From contig UQGD01000006.1 in assembly GCA_900540455.1 (NCBI GenBank), positions 1 to 64,000 of the forward strand: a DNA stretch of 64,000 bases, read 5' to 3'. Shown here piece after piece: positions 28,760 through 38,403 of this stretch (position 1 is the stretch's first letter; the number at the start of each line of letters is the position of its first letter). This stretch comes from an uncultured Faecalibacterium sp. (GTDB taxonomy: Bacteria; Bacillota; Clostridia; Oscillospirales; Ruminococcaceae). The notes beneath the pieces were generated by a model. That model saw nothing but the letters and a program-made list of their open reading frames with translations, did no database searches and was not told the DNA's origin. A program made the translations under genes and the position numbers.

Positions 28760-30309
28760 ATGAAACGTAGAAAAAAATATCGATGGGGACTGCCGCCTCG
28801 TCGCCTACTATCGTTATTCTGGCGGCAGCGGCCAGACGGAACAGAGCATCGAAGGGCAGCGCTGTGACTGTGAAACTTTCGCCAAACTTCACGGGATGAC
28901 CATCCTTCATTAGTATATCGACCGCCATATTTCCGGCAAGACCGATGACCGTGCCGCCTTCCAGCAGATGATCAAGGACAGCAGCAAAGGCGCATTTGAT
29001 GCCGTTATCTGCTGGAAAACCGACCGCTTTGCCCGGAACCGCTATGACAGCGCTGTTTATAAAAAGCAGCTGCGGGATAATGGGGTAGAGATCATGTACG
29101 CTGCCGAAAGCAACGTGGAAGGTGCAGAGGGTATCATCATCGAGGGCCTGATGGAGGCGCTTGCCGAGTATTACTCCGCCGAGCTGTCGGAGAAGATGCG
29201 CCGCGGCATGCGGGAAAGTGCGCTAAAAGGCCAGGCTATTAGCCGCTGCCGCGCTCTTGGCTTGACCACCGATGAAAACAAGCGCTTTGTTATTGATGAA
29301 AAAACAGCCCCCACTGTGCGCTTTATCTTTGAGCATTACGCCGCCGGGGAGAGCAGCGCATCCATTGTGGCGCAGCTCAATGCTGCAAGGTAAACGCACA
29401 AGCCAGGGCAACCCCTTTAATAAAAGCAGTATCCCCCGCATCATCCAAAATGAAATGTATCGGGGCGTTTATTCCAGCCGCGCTTATAATGTCCGCATCG
29501 AGGGCGCGATCCCGGCCATCATCGATGCAGACCTTTGGGAAAGGGCACAGACCATGTTGAAGATAAATCGCCAGCTTAAAGCCAAGCATGAGCCAAAAGC
29601 CGATTACATTCTGTCCGGAAAACTTTTTTGCGGTCAGTGTGGCCGCCTGATGAAAGGTGTCAGCGGCCACAGCAGTGGCAATGGTGAGGTCTATCACTAT
29701 TATGCTTGCTCAAATCCCCAGTGCCATAAACACAATGTCCCAAAATCCATGCTCGAGAACAAGGTGTTTTGCTCCATCCGTGACAATCTCTTACACCCCG
29801 CCGCCATGGAAGCTCTGGCCGATGCCATGATGGAGGTGCAGAAAACCGATTCCCAAAAGCCCGACCTGGAGCGGGAAGCCCTGGTGCGGGAACTCCGTGA
29901 CGTGCAGCGGCGCAGCAAGAATATCATGGATGCCATTGAGACCGGCAGCGCAAACCCTCAGCTCATCGCCCGCCTGGACGATCTGACCCAGCAGGAAAGC
30001 ACTCTGACCTTCCAGCTCTCCACCATGGAGCGGGGTCAACCTCTGACCTTCACTCGAGACCAGTTCCTTTACCTGCTCAAAAATTTCTGCGCTCAACCCA
30101 CCGAGCCGCAGGATGACTATATGCACCGCCTGTTAAATACCTTCGTGACCCGCATGGAGATCACGGACTCTGAGCTGCTTATTTATTTTAACATTTCTGA
30201 AAATACCGAGAATAAAAACAAAAACGCACCTCAGCAAAACTTTACTAAAGAAAGTTCTACTGAGATGCGTCTGGTCCGAGTGGCGAGAGTCGAACTCACG
30301 GCCTCTTGA
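28760..30309 (+). pseudogene. Large serine recombinase, decayed, next to tRNA-Pro
   Basis: Conserved pieces occur in order: YYRYSGGSGQTEQSIEGQR (catalytic Ser in the YS motif), VICWKTDRFARNRYDSA, AELSEKMRRGMRESALKG, then GNPFNKSSIPRIIQNEMYRG, LSGKLFCGQCGRLMKG and a zinc-ribbon/coiled-coil tail. The gene is broken three ways. The N-terminus is not in frame with the ATG at 28760. An in-frame TAG interrupts it at 28911-28913 (..TMTILH-stop-YIDRHISGK..). An extra A near 29390 shifts the frame after LNAA. No stop of its own is seen; the frame runs into tRNA-Pro. It marks an old element integrated at this tRNA. Confidence 0.85.
30224..30270 (-). terminator. Terminator of tRNA-Pro
   Basis: On the minus strand ACGCATCTCAGT pairs with a GCTGAGGTGCGT arm, with an inner AACTTT/AAAGTT dyad, followed by TTTTTGTTTTT. 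It is embedded in the 3' end of the recombinase remnant. Confidence 0.75.
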
Positions 30310-30349
30310 ACCCCATTCAAGCGCGCTACCAAAACTGCGCTACACCCGG
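30272..30349 (-). tRNA. tRNA-Pro (anticodon GGG)
   Basis: Acceptor CCGGGTG/CACTCGG with one G-U pair, D-arm GCGC..GCGC, anticodon stem CTTGA/TCAAG with loop ATGGGGT (anticodon GGG), T-arm GAGTTCGACTC and encoded CCA at 30272-30274. Confidence 0.93.
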
Positions 30350-30483
30350 AAATGTGCCGTGCCTTGTTATCAAAGCGTGGCGACAAGAGATATTATACTC
30401 AGAACCAGGGTGTTTGTCAACTACTTTTTGCAACTTTTTATTCTTTTTTGGCCAGCGCATTTTCGCCCGCAAAAAGAACGGGA

Positions 30484-33324
30484 TCAGACCTTATCCCGCT
30501 CCAGCAAGGGACGCAGATACTGCCCCGTAAAGCTGCCGGGCACAGCCGCCACCTGCTCCGGAGTACCGGCAGCCACGATCTCGCCGCCTGCACTGCCTCC
30601 CTCCGGGCCAAGGTCGATGATATGATCGGCACACTTGATCAGATCCAGATTATGCTCGATCACGATCACAGTATTGCCCGCATCCACCAGTTTTTGCAGC
30701 ACCTCCACCAGGCGATGGACATCCGCAATGTGCAGGCCGGTGGTCGGCTCGTCCAGGATATACACGGTCTTGCCGGTGCTGCGCCGGGCCAGTTCATTGG
30801 CCAGCTTTACCCGCTGCGCCTCGCCGCCGGACAGCGTGGTAGCGCTTTGCCCCAGGGTGACATATCCCAGACCCACATCCAACAAGGTCTGCAGTTTGCG
30901 GGCGATTTTAGGCTGATTGGCAAAGAACTGCACCGCTTCCTCTACGGTCATATTCAGCACATCTGCAATAGTCTTGTCCCGGTATTTGACCTCCAGCGTC
31001 TCCCGGTTATAACGGGCGCCCTTGCAGACCTCACAGGGGACATAGACATCCGGCAGAAAATGCATCTCGATCTGCAAAATACCGTTGCCCTCACAGGCTT
31101 CGCACCGGCCACCCTTTACATTAAAGCTGAACCGGCCCGGTCCATAGCCCCGCATCTTTGCATCCTGGGTCTGGGAGAACACGGTGCGGATATCGTTGAA
31201 CACGCCCGTATAGGTGGCCGGGTTAGAACGCGGTGTACGGCCAATGGGCTGCTGGTCGATGCCGATGACCTTGTCCACATATTCCAGCCCTTCTACGCTG
31301 CGGCAGCGCCCTGCCCGGCTGCGGGCTCCATTCAGCTCACAAGCCAGGGTCTTATACAGGATCTCGTTGACCAGGCTGGATTTGCCCGAGCCCGAGATGC
31401 CGGTGACACAGACAAGCTCGCCCAAGGGGAACTCCACCGTCAGATCATGGAGGTTATTCTCCTGTGCACCCACCACCCGCAGACAGTGGCCATTGCCGGT
31501 GCGGCGGGTGGCAGGCACGGTGATGAGCTTGCGGCCGGAGAGGTAGTCGCCTGTGATACTGCGTTTGGCCTTGCAGATATCCTTAACACTGCCAGCGGCT
31601 ACGATCTCGCCGCCGTGCACTCCAGCGCCGGGCCCCACGTCCACAAGATAATCTGCACTGCGCATGGTATCCTCATCGTGTTCTACCACGATCACCGTAT
31701 TGCCCAGATCCCGCAGATTTTTCAGGGTAGCAATGAGCTTATCGTTATCCCGCTGGTGCAGGCCGATCGAGGGTTCATCCAACACATACAGCACGCCGGA
31801 CAGGGCGCTGCCGATCTGGGTCGTCAGGCGGATACGCTGGCTCTCACCGCCGGAAAGGGTACCCGCTGCCCGGGCCAGTGTAAGGTAATCCAGGCCGACG
31901 CTCTGCAAAAATTGCAGGCGGTTCTTGATCTCTTTCAGGATCTGACCGCCGATCTGGGCCTGTTTCTCCGAAAGGGTGGGCTCTGCCTTGGCAATGAAGG
32001 CCAGCTCTTCCCGGATGGACATTTCGCAGAACTCGCTGATGTTCTTGTCCCCTACTGTAACTGCTAGGACCACCGGCTTCAGACGCTGACCATGGCAGGC
32101 GGGACATTCCACCCCGGACATTACACTGCCGATCTCCTCTTTCATCCACTCGCTGTTGGTCTCACGGAAGCGGCGCTCCAGGTTCTCTACAATGCCCTCA
32201 AAGGCATTGTAGTACACACCGCTGCCAAACTCATTGGTGCGGTGCATCTCCAGTTTTTCCCCATTGGTGCCGTAGAGCAGGGCGTTCAATGCCTCGGTGG
32301 AGAACTGCTCCACCGGGGTATCCAGGGTAAAGCCATATCTTTTGCCCAGGGCCAGGTAATACATCTCACTGACCGAGCCCTCGGCGTAGTACCATCCGCT
32401 GGCCTTGATGGCCCCCTGCCGGATGGAGAGACTGCGATTGGGGAGGATGCGGTCCTCATCCACCCGCATAAAAGTACCCAGACCCGTGCATTTTTCACAG
32501 GCACCCTGGGGGTTATTGAAGGAGAACAGCCGGGGCGACAGCTCGCTGATGGAGATGCCATGTTCCGGGCAGGCAAAGTTCTGACTAAAGGTCATGCACT
32601 CGCCCCCGATCACGTCCACTTCAGCCAGACCACCGGTCAGGGCAAGCGCCGTTTCCAGCGAGTCGGCCAGGCGGCTGCGCACCCCTTTCCGCAGGGCCAG
32701 GCGGTCCACTACGATCTCCACGGTGTGCTTGAGATTTTTTTCCAGGGTGATCTCCTCATCCAGGTCGTAAAGGCTGCCATCGATGCGCACCCGGGCATAT
32801 CCAGCCCGACGGGCAGCATCCAGCTCCTTTTGCTGGGTCCCCTTGCGCTGACGCACCACCGGCGCCAGCACCTGGAATTTTGTGCCCTCCTCCAGCTTGA
32901 GCACCGCATCCACCATCTCATCTACGGTCTGCTGGCGGATCACCCGGCCGCACACAGGGCAGTGGGGCACGCCCACCCGGGCATACAAAAGGCGCAGGTA
33001 ATCGTAGATCTCGGTCACCGTGCCCACAGTAGAGCGCGGGTTGTGGCTGGTGGTCTTTTGGTCAATGGAGATAGCCGGAGACAATCCGGTGATCTCGTCC
33101 ACATCCGGTTTGTCCATTCGTCCCAGAAACATCCGGGCATAGCTGGACAGGCTCTCCACATAGCGGCGCTGACCGTCGGCGTAGATGGTATCAAACGCCA
33201 GGCTTGATTTGCCCGAACCGGACAATCCGGTCATAACGATCAGCTTTTCCCGCGGGAGGGTCAGATTGATATTTTTCAGGTTGTGCTCTCGTGCACCTCG
33301 AATAACGATCTTATCGTTTGCCAC
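30484..33324 (-). CDS. uvrA: Excinuclease ABC subunit A
   Basis: A 946-residue ABC-type ATPase of nucleotide excision repair. Walker A of the first domain GLSGSGKSS is at residues 33-41; the zinc motif CPVCGRV and the insertion domain follow; the ABC signature LSGGESQRIRL is near 485. The second Walker A (GISGSGKSSLV) and second signature (LSGGEAQRVKL) come after, with CxxC zinc fingers such as CEACEGNG. It dimerises and loads UvrB on damaged DNA. The start is taken as GTG 33324 (AGGGAG upstream), overlapping the end of uvrB by 14 bp; an upstream extension lies inside uvrB. Operon order uvrB-uvrA. Confidence 0.97.
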   Translation of the reverse strand: MANDKIVIRGAREHNLKNINLTLPREKLIVMTGLSGSGKSSLAFDTIYADGQRRYVESLSSYARMFLGRMDKPDVDEITGLSPAISIDQKTTSHNPRSTVGTVTEIYDYLRLLYARVGVPHCPVCGRVIRQQTVDEMVDAVLKLEEGTKFQVLAPVVRQRKGTQQKELDAARRAGYARVRIDGSLYDLDEEITLEKNLKHTVEIVVDRLALRKGVRSRLADSLETALALTGGLAEVDVIGGECMTFSQNFACPEHGISISELSPRLFSFNNPQGACEKCTGLGTFMRVDEDRILPNRSLSIRQGAIKASGWYYAEGSVSEMYYLALGKRYGFTLDTPVEQFSTEALNALLYGTNGEKLEMHRTNEFGSGVYYNAFEGIVENLERRFRETNSEWMKEEIGSVMSGVECPACHGQRLKPVVLAVTVGDKNISEFCEMSIREELAFIAKAEPTLSEKQAQIGGQILKEIKNRLQFLQSVGLDYLTLARAAGTLSGGESQRIRLTTQIGSALSGVLYVLDEPSIGLHQRDNDKLIATLKNLRDLGNTVIVVEHDEDTMRSADYLVDVGPGAGVHGGEIVAAGSVKDICKAKRSITGDYLSGRKLITVPATRRTGNGHCLRVVGAQENNLHDLTVEFPLGELVCVTGISGSGKSSLVNEILYKTLACELNGARSRAGRCRSVEGLEYVDKVIGIDQQPIGRTPRSNPATYTGVFNDIRTVFSQTQDAKMRGYGPGRFSFNVKGGRCEACEGNGILQIEMHFLPDVYVPCEVCKGARYNRETLEVKYRDKTIADVLNMTVEEAVQFFANQPKIARKLQTLLDVGLGYVTLGQSATTLSGGEAQRVKLANELARRSTGKTVYILDEPTTGLHIADVHRLVEVLQKLVDAGNTVIVIEHNLDLIKCADHIIDLGPEGGSAGGEIVAAGTPEQVAAVPGSFTGQYLRPLLERDKV

Positions 33325-35356
33325 CGTGTTTTCTCCCTCTTTTTGGTGTTTGTCTGCGCTGGGCCTCGGCATCCGAATCCAGGGTGGGGTTCTCGCCCCG
33401 GCGCAGGCGGTCGATCTGGTCCCGCAAAAATGCAGCGTTCTCAAAATCCAGCAGCTTGGCCGCCTGCTTCATCTCCCGGGTCAGCCGGTCAATGGCAGCC
33501 TCCCGCTCCAGCTTGCCCATGCGGCGGGTATTGAGCTTTGCTGTCTCGGCCTTATCGCTGATTTCAATGGAATCCCGGATGGCCTTGACGATGGTTTTGG
33601 GCACGATGCCATGCTCCTGATTGTACTGAGTCTGGATCGCACGGCGGCGCTCCGTCTCCGTAATGGCCCGGTCCATGCTGTCGGTGACCACATCGGCATA
33701 CATGATCACCAGACCCTGTGCGTTGCGGGCGGCACGGCCGATGGTCTGGATCAGGCTGGTCTCACTGCGCAGGAAGCCTTCCTTATCCGCATCCAGGATG
33801 GCCACCAAGCTGACCTCCGGCAGGTCCAGGCCCTCCCGCAGCAGGTTGATGCCCACGATCACATCAATGGAGCCCAGGCGCAGGTCCTTGATAAGCTCCA
33901 TCCGCTCAAACGTATCCACCTCATGGTGCATATACTTGACCTTTACGCCCTGCTCGGTGAGGTAATCGGTCAGATCCTCTGCCATGCGCTTAGTCAGGGT
34001 GGTTACCAGCACCCGTTCGCCCCGTGCAGTGCGGGCGTTGATCTCGCCCAGCAGGTCGGTGACCTGCCCTTCTACCGGGCGCACCGAGATCAGCGGGTCC
34101 AGCAGACCAGTAGGGCGGATCACCTGTTGGGCAATGCGGGTGCTGTGCTCCCGCTCGTACCCGCCTGGTGTTGCGGAGACGAAGATGGTCTGATTGAGCT
34201 TGGACTCGACCTCTTCAAATTTCAGCGGGCGGTTGTCAAAGGCAGAAGGCAGCCGGAAGCCATATTCCACCAGTGTTTTTTTACGGGCATAGTCGCCGCC
34301 GTACATAGCCCGAACCTGCGGCAGCGTAACATGGCTCTCGTCGATAAACAGCAGAAAATCCTCCGGGAAATAGTCCAGCAGCGTGGTGGGCATACTGCCT
34401 GGCGCCCGGCCGGACAACACGGCAGAATAGTTCTCGATGCCCTTGCACATCCCCACTTCATTGAGCATCTCGATATCATAGTTTGTCCGCTGGGAGATGC
34501 GCTGCGCCTCAATGAGCTTGCCCTCGGCGGTAAACTGCCTTACCTGGGCGTCACACTCTGCACGGATCTTCTCCAGCGCAGCGGCTTTTTTCTCGGCGCT
34601 GACGATATAGTGGCTGGCGGGAAAGATCGCCACGTGCTTGACCACGTTCTGCCGTGCGCCGGTGACTGGGTTGAACTCTGTAATGCGGTCGATCTCGTCG
34701 CCAAAAAACTCCACCCGGATGGCCAGCTCGCTCATATAGGCCAGGTAGATATCCACCGTATCCCCCCGCACCCGGAACTTGTTGCGTACAAAGTTGATAT
34801 CGTTGCGCTCGTATTGCAGATGCACCAGCTTTGCGCACAGATCATCCCGCTCCATCTGCATCCCCGGACGCAGACTGATGACCATGCTGCGGTAGTCGAT
34901 GGGGTCGCCCAAAGAGTAGATACAGGATACAGACGCCACGATGATCACATCCCGCCGCTCGGACAATGCTGCCGTAGCAGAATGACGCAGGCGGTCGATC
35001 TCATCGTTGATCGCACTGTCCTTTTCAATATAGGTATCGGTGCTGGGGATATACGCTTCCGGCTGGTAGTAATCGTAGTAGGAGACGAAATACTCCACCG
35101 CATTTTCCGGAAAAAAGGAGCGAAACTCCGTACACAGCTGCGCCGCCAGGGTCTTATTATGGGCCAGCACCAGGGTGGGGCGGTTGCACTGGGCAATGAC
35201 GTTTGCCATTGTAAACGTCTTGCCGCTGCCGGTAACGCCCAGCAGCGTCTGGAACTTATCCCCGGCTTGCACCCCCTGCACCAGCTGGGCAATGGCCTGG
35301 GGCTGGTCACCGGTGGGAGCATAGGGGGATACCAGCTTAAAGGTCTCGTCTGACAT
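33311..35356 (-). CDS. uvrB: Excinuclease ABC subunit B
   Basis: A 681-residue helicase-like repair protein. Walker A GVTGSGKT is at residues 40-47, the beta-hairpin region DYYQPEAYIPSTDTYIEKD near 95-113, the DEAD-like LLFIDESHVTLPQ near 335, QTIGRAARN near 540, and a C-terminal UvrC-interacting UVR motif (LTREMKQAAKLLDFENAAFLRDQI). It verifies damage passed on by UvrA and recruits UvrC. ATG 35356 follows AAAGGA. It is first in the operon behind a good sigma-A-type promoter. I did not find a convincing LexA box. Confidence 0.97.
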   Translation of the reverse strand: MSDETFKLVSPYAPTGDQPQAIAQLVQGVQAGDKFQTLLGVTGSGKTFTMANVIAQCNRPTLVLAHNKTLAAQLCTEFRSFFPENAVEYFVSYYDYYQPEAYIPSTDTYIEKDSAINDEIDRLRHSATAALSERRDVIIVASVSCIYSLGDPIDYRSMVISLRPGMQMERDDLCAKLVHLQYERNDINFVRNKFRVRGDTVDIYLAYMSELAIRVEFFGDEIDRITEFNPVTGARQNVVKHVAIFPASHYIVSAEKKAAALEKIRAECDAQVRQFTAEGKLIEAQRISQRTNYDIEMLNEVGMCKGIENYSAVLSGRAPGSMPTTLLDYFPEDFLLFIDESHVTLPQVRAMYGGDYARKKTLVEYGFRLPSAFDNRPLKFEEVESKLNQTIFVSATPGGYEREHSTRIAQQVIRPTGLLDPLISVRPVEGQVTDLLGEINARTARGERVLVTTLTKRMAEDLTDYLTEQGVKVKYMHHEVDTFERMELIKDLRLGSIDVIVGINLLREGLDLPEVSLVAILDADKEGFLRSETSLIQTIGRAARNAQGLVIMYADVVTDSMDRAITETERRRAIQTQYNQEHGIVPKTIVKAIRDSIEISDKAETAKLNTRRMGKLEREAAIDRLTREMKQAAKLLDFENAAFLRDQIDRLRRGENPTLDSDAEAQRRQTPKRGRKHGGKR

Positions 35357-35415
35357 AGAGGCGTCCTTTCCGGTTCCCGCTATGAGAACCACCATTAGTT
35401 GTTGACATTCACCTT

Positions 35416-35444
35416 ATTATAGCACGGGTGTTTTATAATGTAAA
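35416..35444 (-). promoter_or_regulatory. uvrBA promoter
   Basis: Minus strand TTTACA (complement of 35439-35444), 17-bp spacer, TATAAT (complement of 35416-35421), 60 bp ahead of the uvrB start. Confidence 0.7.
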
Positions 35445-35498
35445 GCGGCATGACGGCGGGAGACGTTCCTTGCTTAATACCGGCCGACAGAGCAGGGT

Positions 35499-35696
35499 CT
35501 AAAAAATACACTTTAGCTTTATTGGCGAAAACTCCAATACAAAATGCTCCTGTTCGATCCCTGTGCTTGGGTAGAATTTTGCGGTCCGAAATTCTATGTT
35601 GTCAATTTCGTGATGATACTCTGGTTCGCAATTACACAATGAAGATTCGGTTATAGAAGCATAAAAAGCCCTTGTTCCCGAAACATCCACCTTCAT
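35499..35696 (-). CDS. Possible small hypothetical protein
   Basis: A 65-codon frame starting MKVDVSGTRAFYASITESSL after a GGAGATGTGAGCGG ribosome-like site and containing CNCEPEYHHEIDNIEF. No family recognised; AT-richer than its neighbours. No terminator or clear promoter supports it. It is the only candidate in the 540-bp gap between uvrB and the pseudouridine synthase. May not be a gene. Confidence 0.25.
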   Translation of the reverse strand: MKVDVSGTRAFYASITESSLCNCEPEYHHEIDNIEFRTAKFYPSTGIEQEHFVLEFSPIKLKCIF

Positions 35697-35896
35697 CCGC
35701 TCACATCTCCGATCCATGTTTCTATTTACCTTATCATATTTTTCTGTTCTCTTCAACGCATCTCTAAATTGACAGAGATCCGCTCCGTCCGTCTAAATGT
35801 AAAAAGGGACTCCCCCTCCCCGTTGACTTTGCCCCTTGAGATATAGTATCATGGAAGGGACAGGCGGTTTTATCCGCCAGAGAGAGAGGCCGATTT

Positions 35897-36892
35897 ATGA
35901 AGCAATTTACCGCCACTGCCAACGATGAAGGGGTGCGGATGTCCCGTTTTGTACAAAGCGTGACACGGGGACTGCCCACAAGTTTGTTATACAAGAGTTT
36001 CCGCAACAAGCGGGTCAAGGTCAACGGCAAGCGCGCTGCGCCGGAGGACCGGCTGCGGGCCGGCGACCTGATCGAACTGTACATCAACGACGAGTTTTTC
36101 CCCCCGGAGGGGAGCGCTCCCGCCAAACCGGCAAAAAAAGCCCCTGCTCAGCCGCCGGTGACCGTGGTCTATGAAGATGCCGATATTGCGGTGCTGTATA
36201 AGCCTGCACATCTGTTATGCCACAGCGACCGTACCGGGGATGCAAACCTTGTGGATGCTTTTGCCCAGTATCTGGAGCAGAAGGGCGAGTACGACCCCCA
36301 CAGCGAGCAGCGGTTCAAACCCGGGATCTGCAACCGGCTGGACCGCGGCACAGAGGGGCTGGTGATCGCCGCCAAGAGCTATGCCGCCCTGCGGGATATG
36401 AACGAGATCATCCGCACCGACCTGCTCAAAAAGGAATACTACACCATCACGGTCGGCATCCCCCAGAGCGGGCGGTTCACTGCCTGGTGGGAGCACGATG
36501 AAAAGAACAACAAGGTCTCCATCCACGCACACCAGGCACAGGACGGACACCGCAAGCAGATCATCACCGATGTGGATGTACTGCGCACCGCCGGGCCTTT
36601 TGCATTGTGCCGCATTGGCCTGGTCACCGGCCGCACCCACCAGATCCGAGCACACCTGGCCTACCTTGGCAAGCCGGTGCTGGGAGATATCAAATATGGC
36701 AACCGCAAGATGAACCAGCGCACCGGGGCAAAGACCCAGGCGCTGTGCGCAGTACGGCTCAGCTTTTTGCAGATCCCGCCGGAGAATACGCTCCACGGCC
36801 TTTCCGGCAAGGTCATCAAGCTGAAAGACCCGCAGATCCTGCGCCAGTTTGAAGCACTGGACAAAGCGCCCCAAAAAGACCCTGCCAACTAA
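35897..36892 (+). CDS. RluA-family RNA pseudouridine synthase
   Basis: A 331-residue enzyme. An S4 RNA-binding domain covers residues 1-70 (GVRMSRFVQSV, NKRVKVNGKRAAPEDRLRAGDLIELYI). The synthase domain follows, with catalytic Asp in NRLDRGTEGLVIAAKS near residue 145 and the LVTGRTHQIRAHLAYLGKPVLGDIKYG block near 235-262. It isomerises uridine in rRNA or tRNA; the exact site cannot be told. A Lys/Pro/Ala-rich linker joins the two domains. ATG 35897 is followed closely by the conserved start of the S4 domain. Single-gene unit with a terminator behind. Confidence 0.92.
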   Translation: MKQFTATANDEGVRMSRFVQSVTRGLPTSLLYKSFRNKRVKVNGKRAAPEDRLRAGDLIELYINDEFFPPEGSAPAKPAKKAPAQPPVTVVYEDADIAVLYKPAHLLCHSDRTGDANLVDAFAQYLEQKGEYDPHSEQRFKPGICNRLDRGTEGLVIAAKSYAALRDMNEIIRTDLLKKEYYTITVGIPQSGRFTAWWEHDEKNNKVSIHAHQAQDGHRKQIITDVDVLRTAGPFALCRIGLVTGRTHQIRAHLAYLGKPVLGDIKYGNRKMNQRTGAKTQALCAVRLSFLQIPPENTLHGLSGKVIKLKDPQILRQFEALDKAPQKDPAN

Positions 36893-36934
36893 ACAGCGCC
36901 CCCCTGCCCTACTGCGGGCCGGGGGGCGCTGTTT
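36891..36934. terminator. Bidirectional terminator
   Basis: Perfect 14-bp arms AAACAGCGCCCCCC / GGGGGGCGCTGTTT between the convergent RluA-family gene and glycosyltransferase. Confidence 0.9.
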
Positions 36935-36936
36935 GA

Positions 36937-38154
36937 TTACTGGGACAGATATTCCACCAGCTCGCTGATGGCTTTGGCCACATCCGGCAGCACACGGTCC
37001 TTTTGGGGACGCGGCGCATCGATCGCCTGCTGATAGACTTCCAGCGCTTGACGGGCAAAGTTCTTGGAGGAATAGTGCGCAGCCTTTTCCTCTGCTTTGC
37101 CGGCATAATCGCTGTGGTTTGCCATCACATCCTCAAACCCCTGGCGGAAGGTAGAGCTTTCCTCCCACTGCCAGCCGTTGATCCCGTTTTCGATCACGCC
37201 CTCCAAGCAGGGGTCCGCCCGGCAGATAGCAGGCAGACCGCAGGCCATGGCTTCAAAATAGGTCAGGCCCTGGGTCTCGCTCCGGGAAGCGCTGACAAAG
37301 ACATCCCCCACCTGATACCACCGAGGGACCTCCTGCGGGCTTACCATACCCGCAAAGCGGACCCGCTCGGTCAAGCCCAGGCGGACGGTCTCTGCCTCCA
37401 GCTCAGTCCGGACCGGGCCATCCCCCACGAACACCAGCCAGGGGCGCTCCTCTTCCGGCCACTCTGCCAGCAGCTGCAAAAGCTCCCCATGGTTCTTTTC
37501 CGCAGCCAAACGCCCCAGCGAGAGCATCACCGGCGCTTCGGCAGGGATGCCCAGCTGGCTGCGCAGCTCTGCCCGGGCAGCACCGCCGTCCTGCCAAGGC
37601 TGGAACTCGCCCAGGTCAATGCCCGTCGGCACTGTGAACACCTTGCACTCCACGCCATAGCTCTCCAGCAGCGCACGGATCTTGCCGGTGGGGGCCAGGA
37701 TCGCATAGCAGTGCCCTGCCACCACCCGGGTGAAATACTCTACCGCCGCCTTGCCCAGCCGCTCGCTGGGGCAGACATAGCGGGTGCAGTCCTCCCACAT
37801 GGTATGGTATGTATGCACCAAGGGGCAATCGCAGCGTTTGGCCAGCTGGCAGGCCGGGATAAAGGTGGAGAACTCACTCTGGGAGTGGATCACATCCGGC
37901 CGCCACTCTTCCAGCACGTCCAGCCAATGGCTCAGGAGCCGCAGCCCCAGCCGCACGCCCGGGTAGACTTTTTCCGCACTGAGGCTGCCCAGGTAGATCA
38001 CATTGCCTTCCTGATAGGAGCGGCTGTTGCCGGACAAGGTCAGCACCCGCACATCATGCCCCAAAGCCAGCAGCTCCCGGTAGAGCAGCTCCACCGACCG
38101 CACCACTCCGTTGACCGCAGGCGCCCATGTATCGGTCGTCAGCAAGATTTTCAT
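36937..38154 (-). CDS. GT4-family glycosyltransferase (diacylglycerol glucosyltransferase-like)
   Basis: A 405-residue GT-B enzyme. N-terminal TTDTWAPAVNGVVRSVELL, then VIHSQSEFSTFIPACQLAK and HTYHTMWEDCTRY, resemble processive or lipid-directed GT4 enzymes such as 1,2-diacylglycerol 3-glucosyltransferases. The C-terminal nucleotide-sugar site has LSLGRLAAEKNH near 215 and the E-x7-E pattern SRSETQGLTYFEAMACGLP near 297-315. It likely works at the inner membrane face on glycolipid synthesis (inference). Single gene; acceptor not proven. Confidence 0.85.
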   Translation of the reverse strand: MKILLTTDTWAPAVNGVVRSVELLYRELLALGHDVRVLTLSGNSRSYQEGNVIYLGSLSAEKVYPGVRLGLRLLSHWLDVLEEWRPDVIHSQSEFSTFIPACQLAKRCDCPLVHTYHTMWEDCTRYVCPSERLGKAAVEYFTRVVAGHCYAILAPTGKIRALLESYGVECKVFTVPTGIDLGEFQPWQDGGAARAELRSQLGIPAEAPVMLSLGRLAAEKNHGELLQLLAEWPEEERPWLVFVGDGPVRTELEAETVRLGLTERVRFAGMVSPQEVPRWYQVGDVFVSASRSETQGLTYFEAMACGLPAICRADPCLEGVIENGINGWQWEESSTFRQGFEDVMANHSDYAGKAEEKAAHYSSKNFARQALEVYQQAIDAPRPQKDRVLPDVAKAISELVEYLSQ

Positions 38155-38361
38155 CAGAACACCTCCGCAAGATCATCTGTTGTTTTATCCTTTTTTCTGG
38201 CGGCAGAGCATGGCCGATGCCCTATCCCGTCCATACCATTTTAACGAAATTCCCTGCCCTATTCCTGCAAAATACTGCGGGAATGGGGCTGCACTTCCAA
38301 TATACCCGCCGCAGCACAGCAGGTCAAGACTTTTTCAGCCAAAACCTTGCCCTTTGCTGCA

Positions 38362-38400
38362 AAAAACACAGCAGCAGGGATCAGACCTGCTGCTGTGCTG
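38362..38400 (-). terminator. Terminator of the SCIFF/decarboxylase operon
   Basis: CACAGCAGCAGG and CCTGCTGCTGTG arms; on the minus strand followed by TTTTTT. It lies 4 bp after the decarboxylase stop. Confidence 0.8.
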
Positions 38401-38403
38401 CTT

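Noticed and set aside
30352..35353. Long plus-strand frames opposite uvrA and uvrB
   Set aside because: No ribosome sites or recognisable domains, and uvrA and uvrB are unambiguous on the other strand.
35357..35500. LexA/DinR-type operator expected ahead of uvrBA
   Set aside because: No GAAC-N4-GTTC-like dyad found around the promoter, so SOS control is not claimed.
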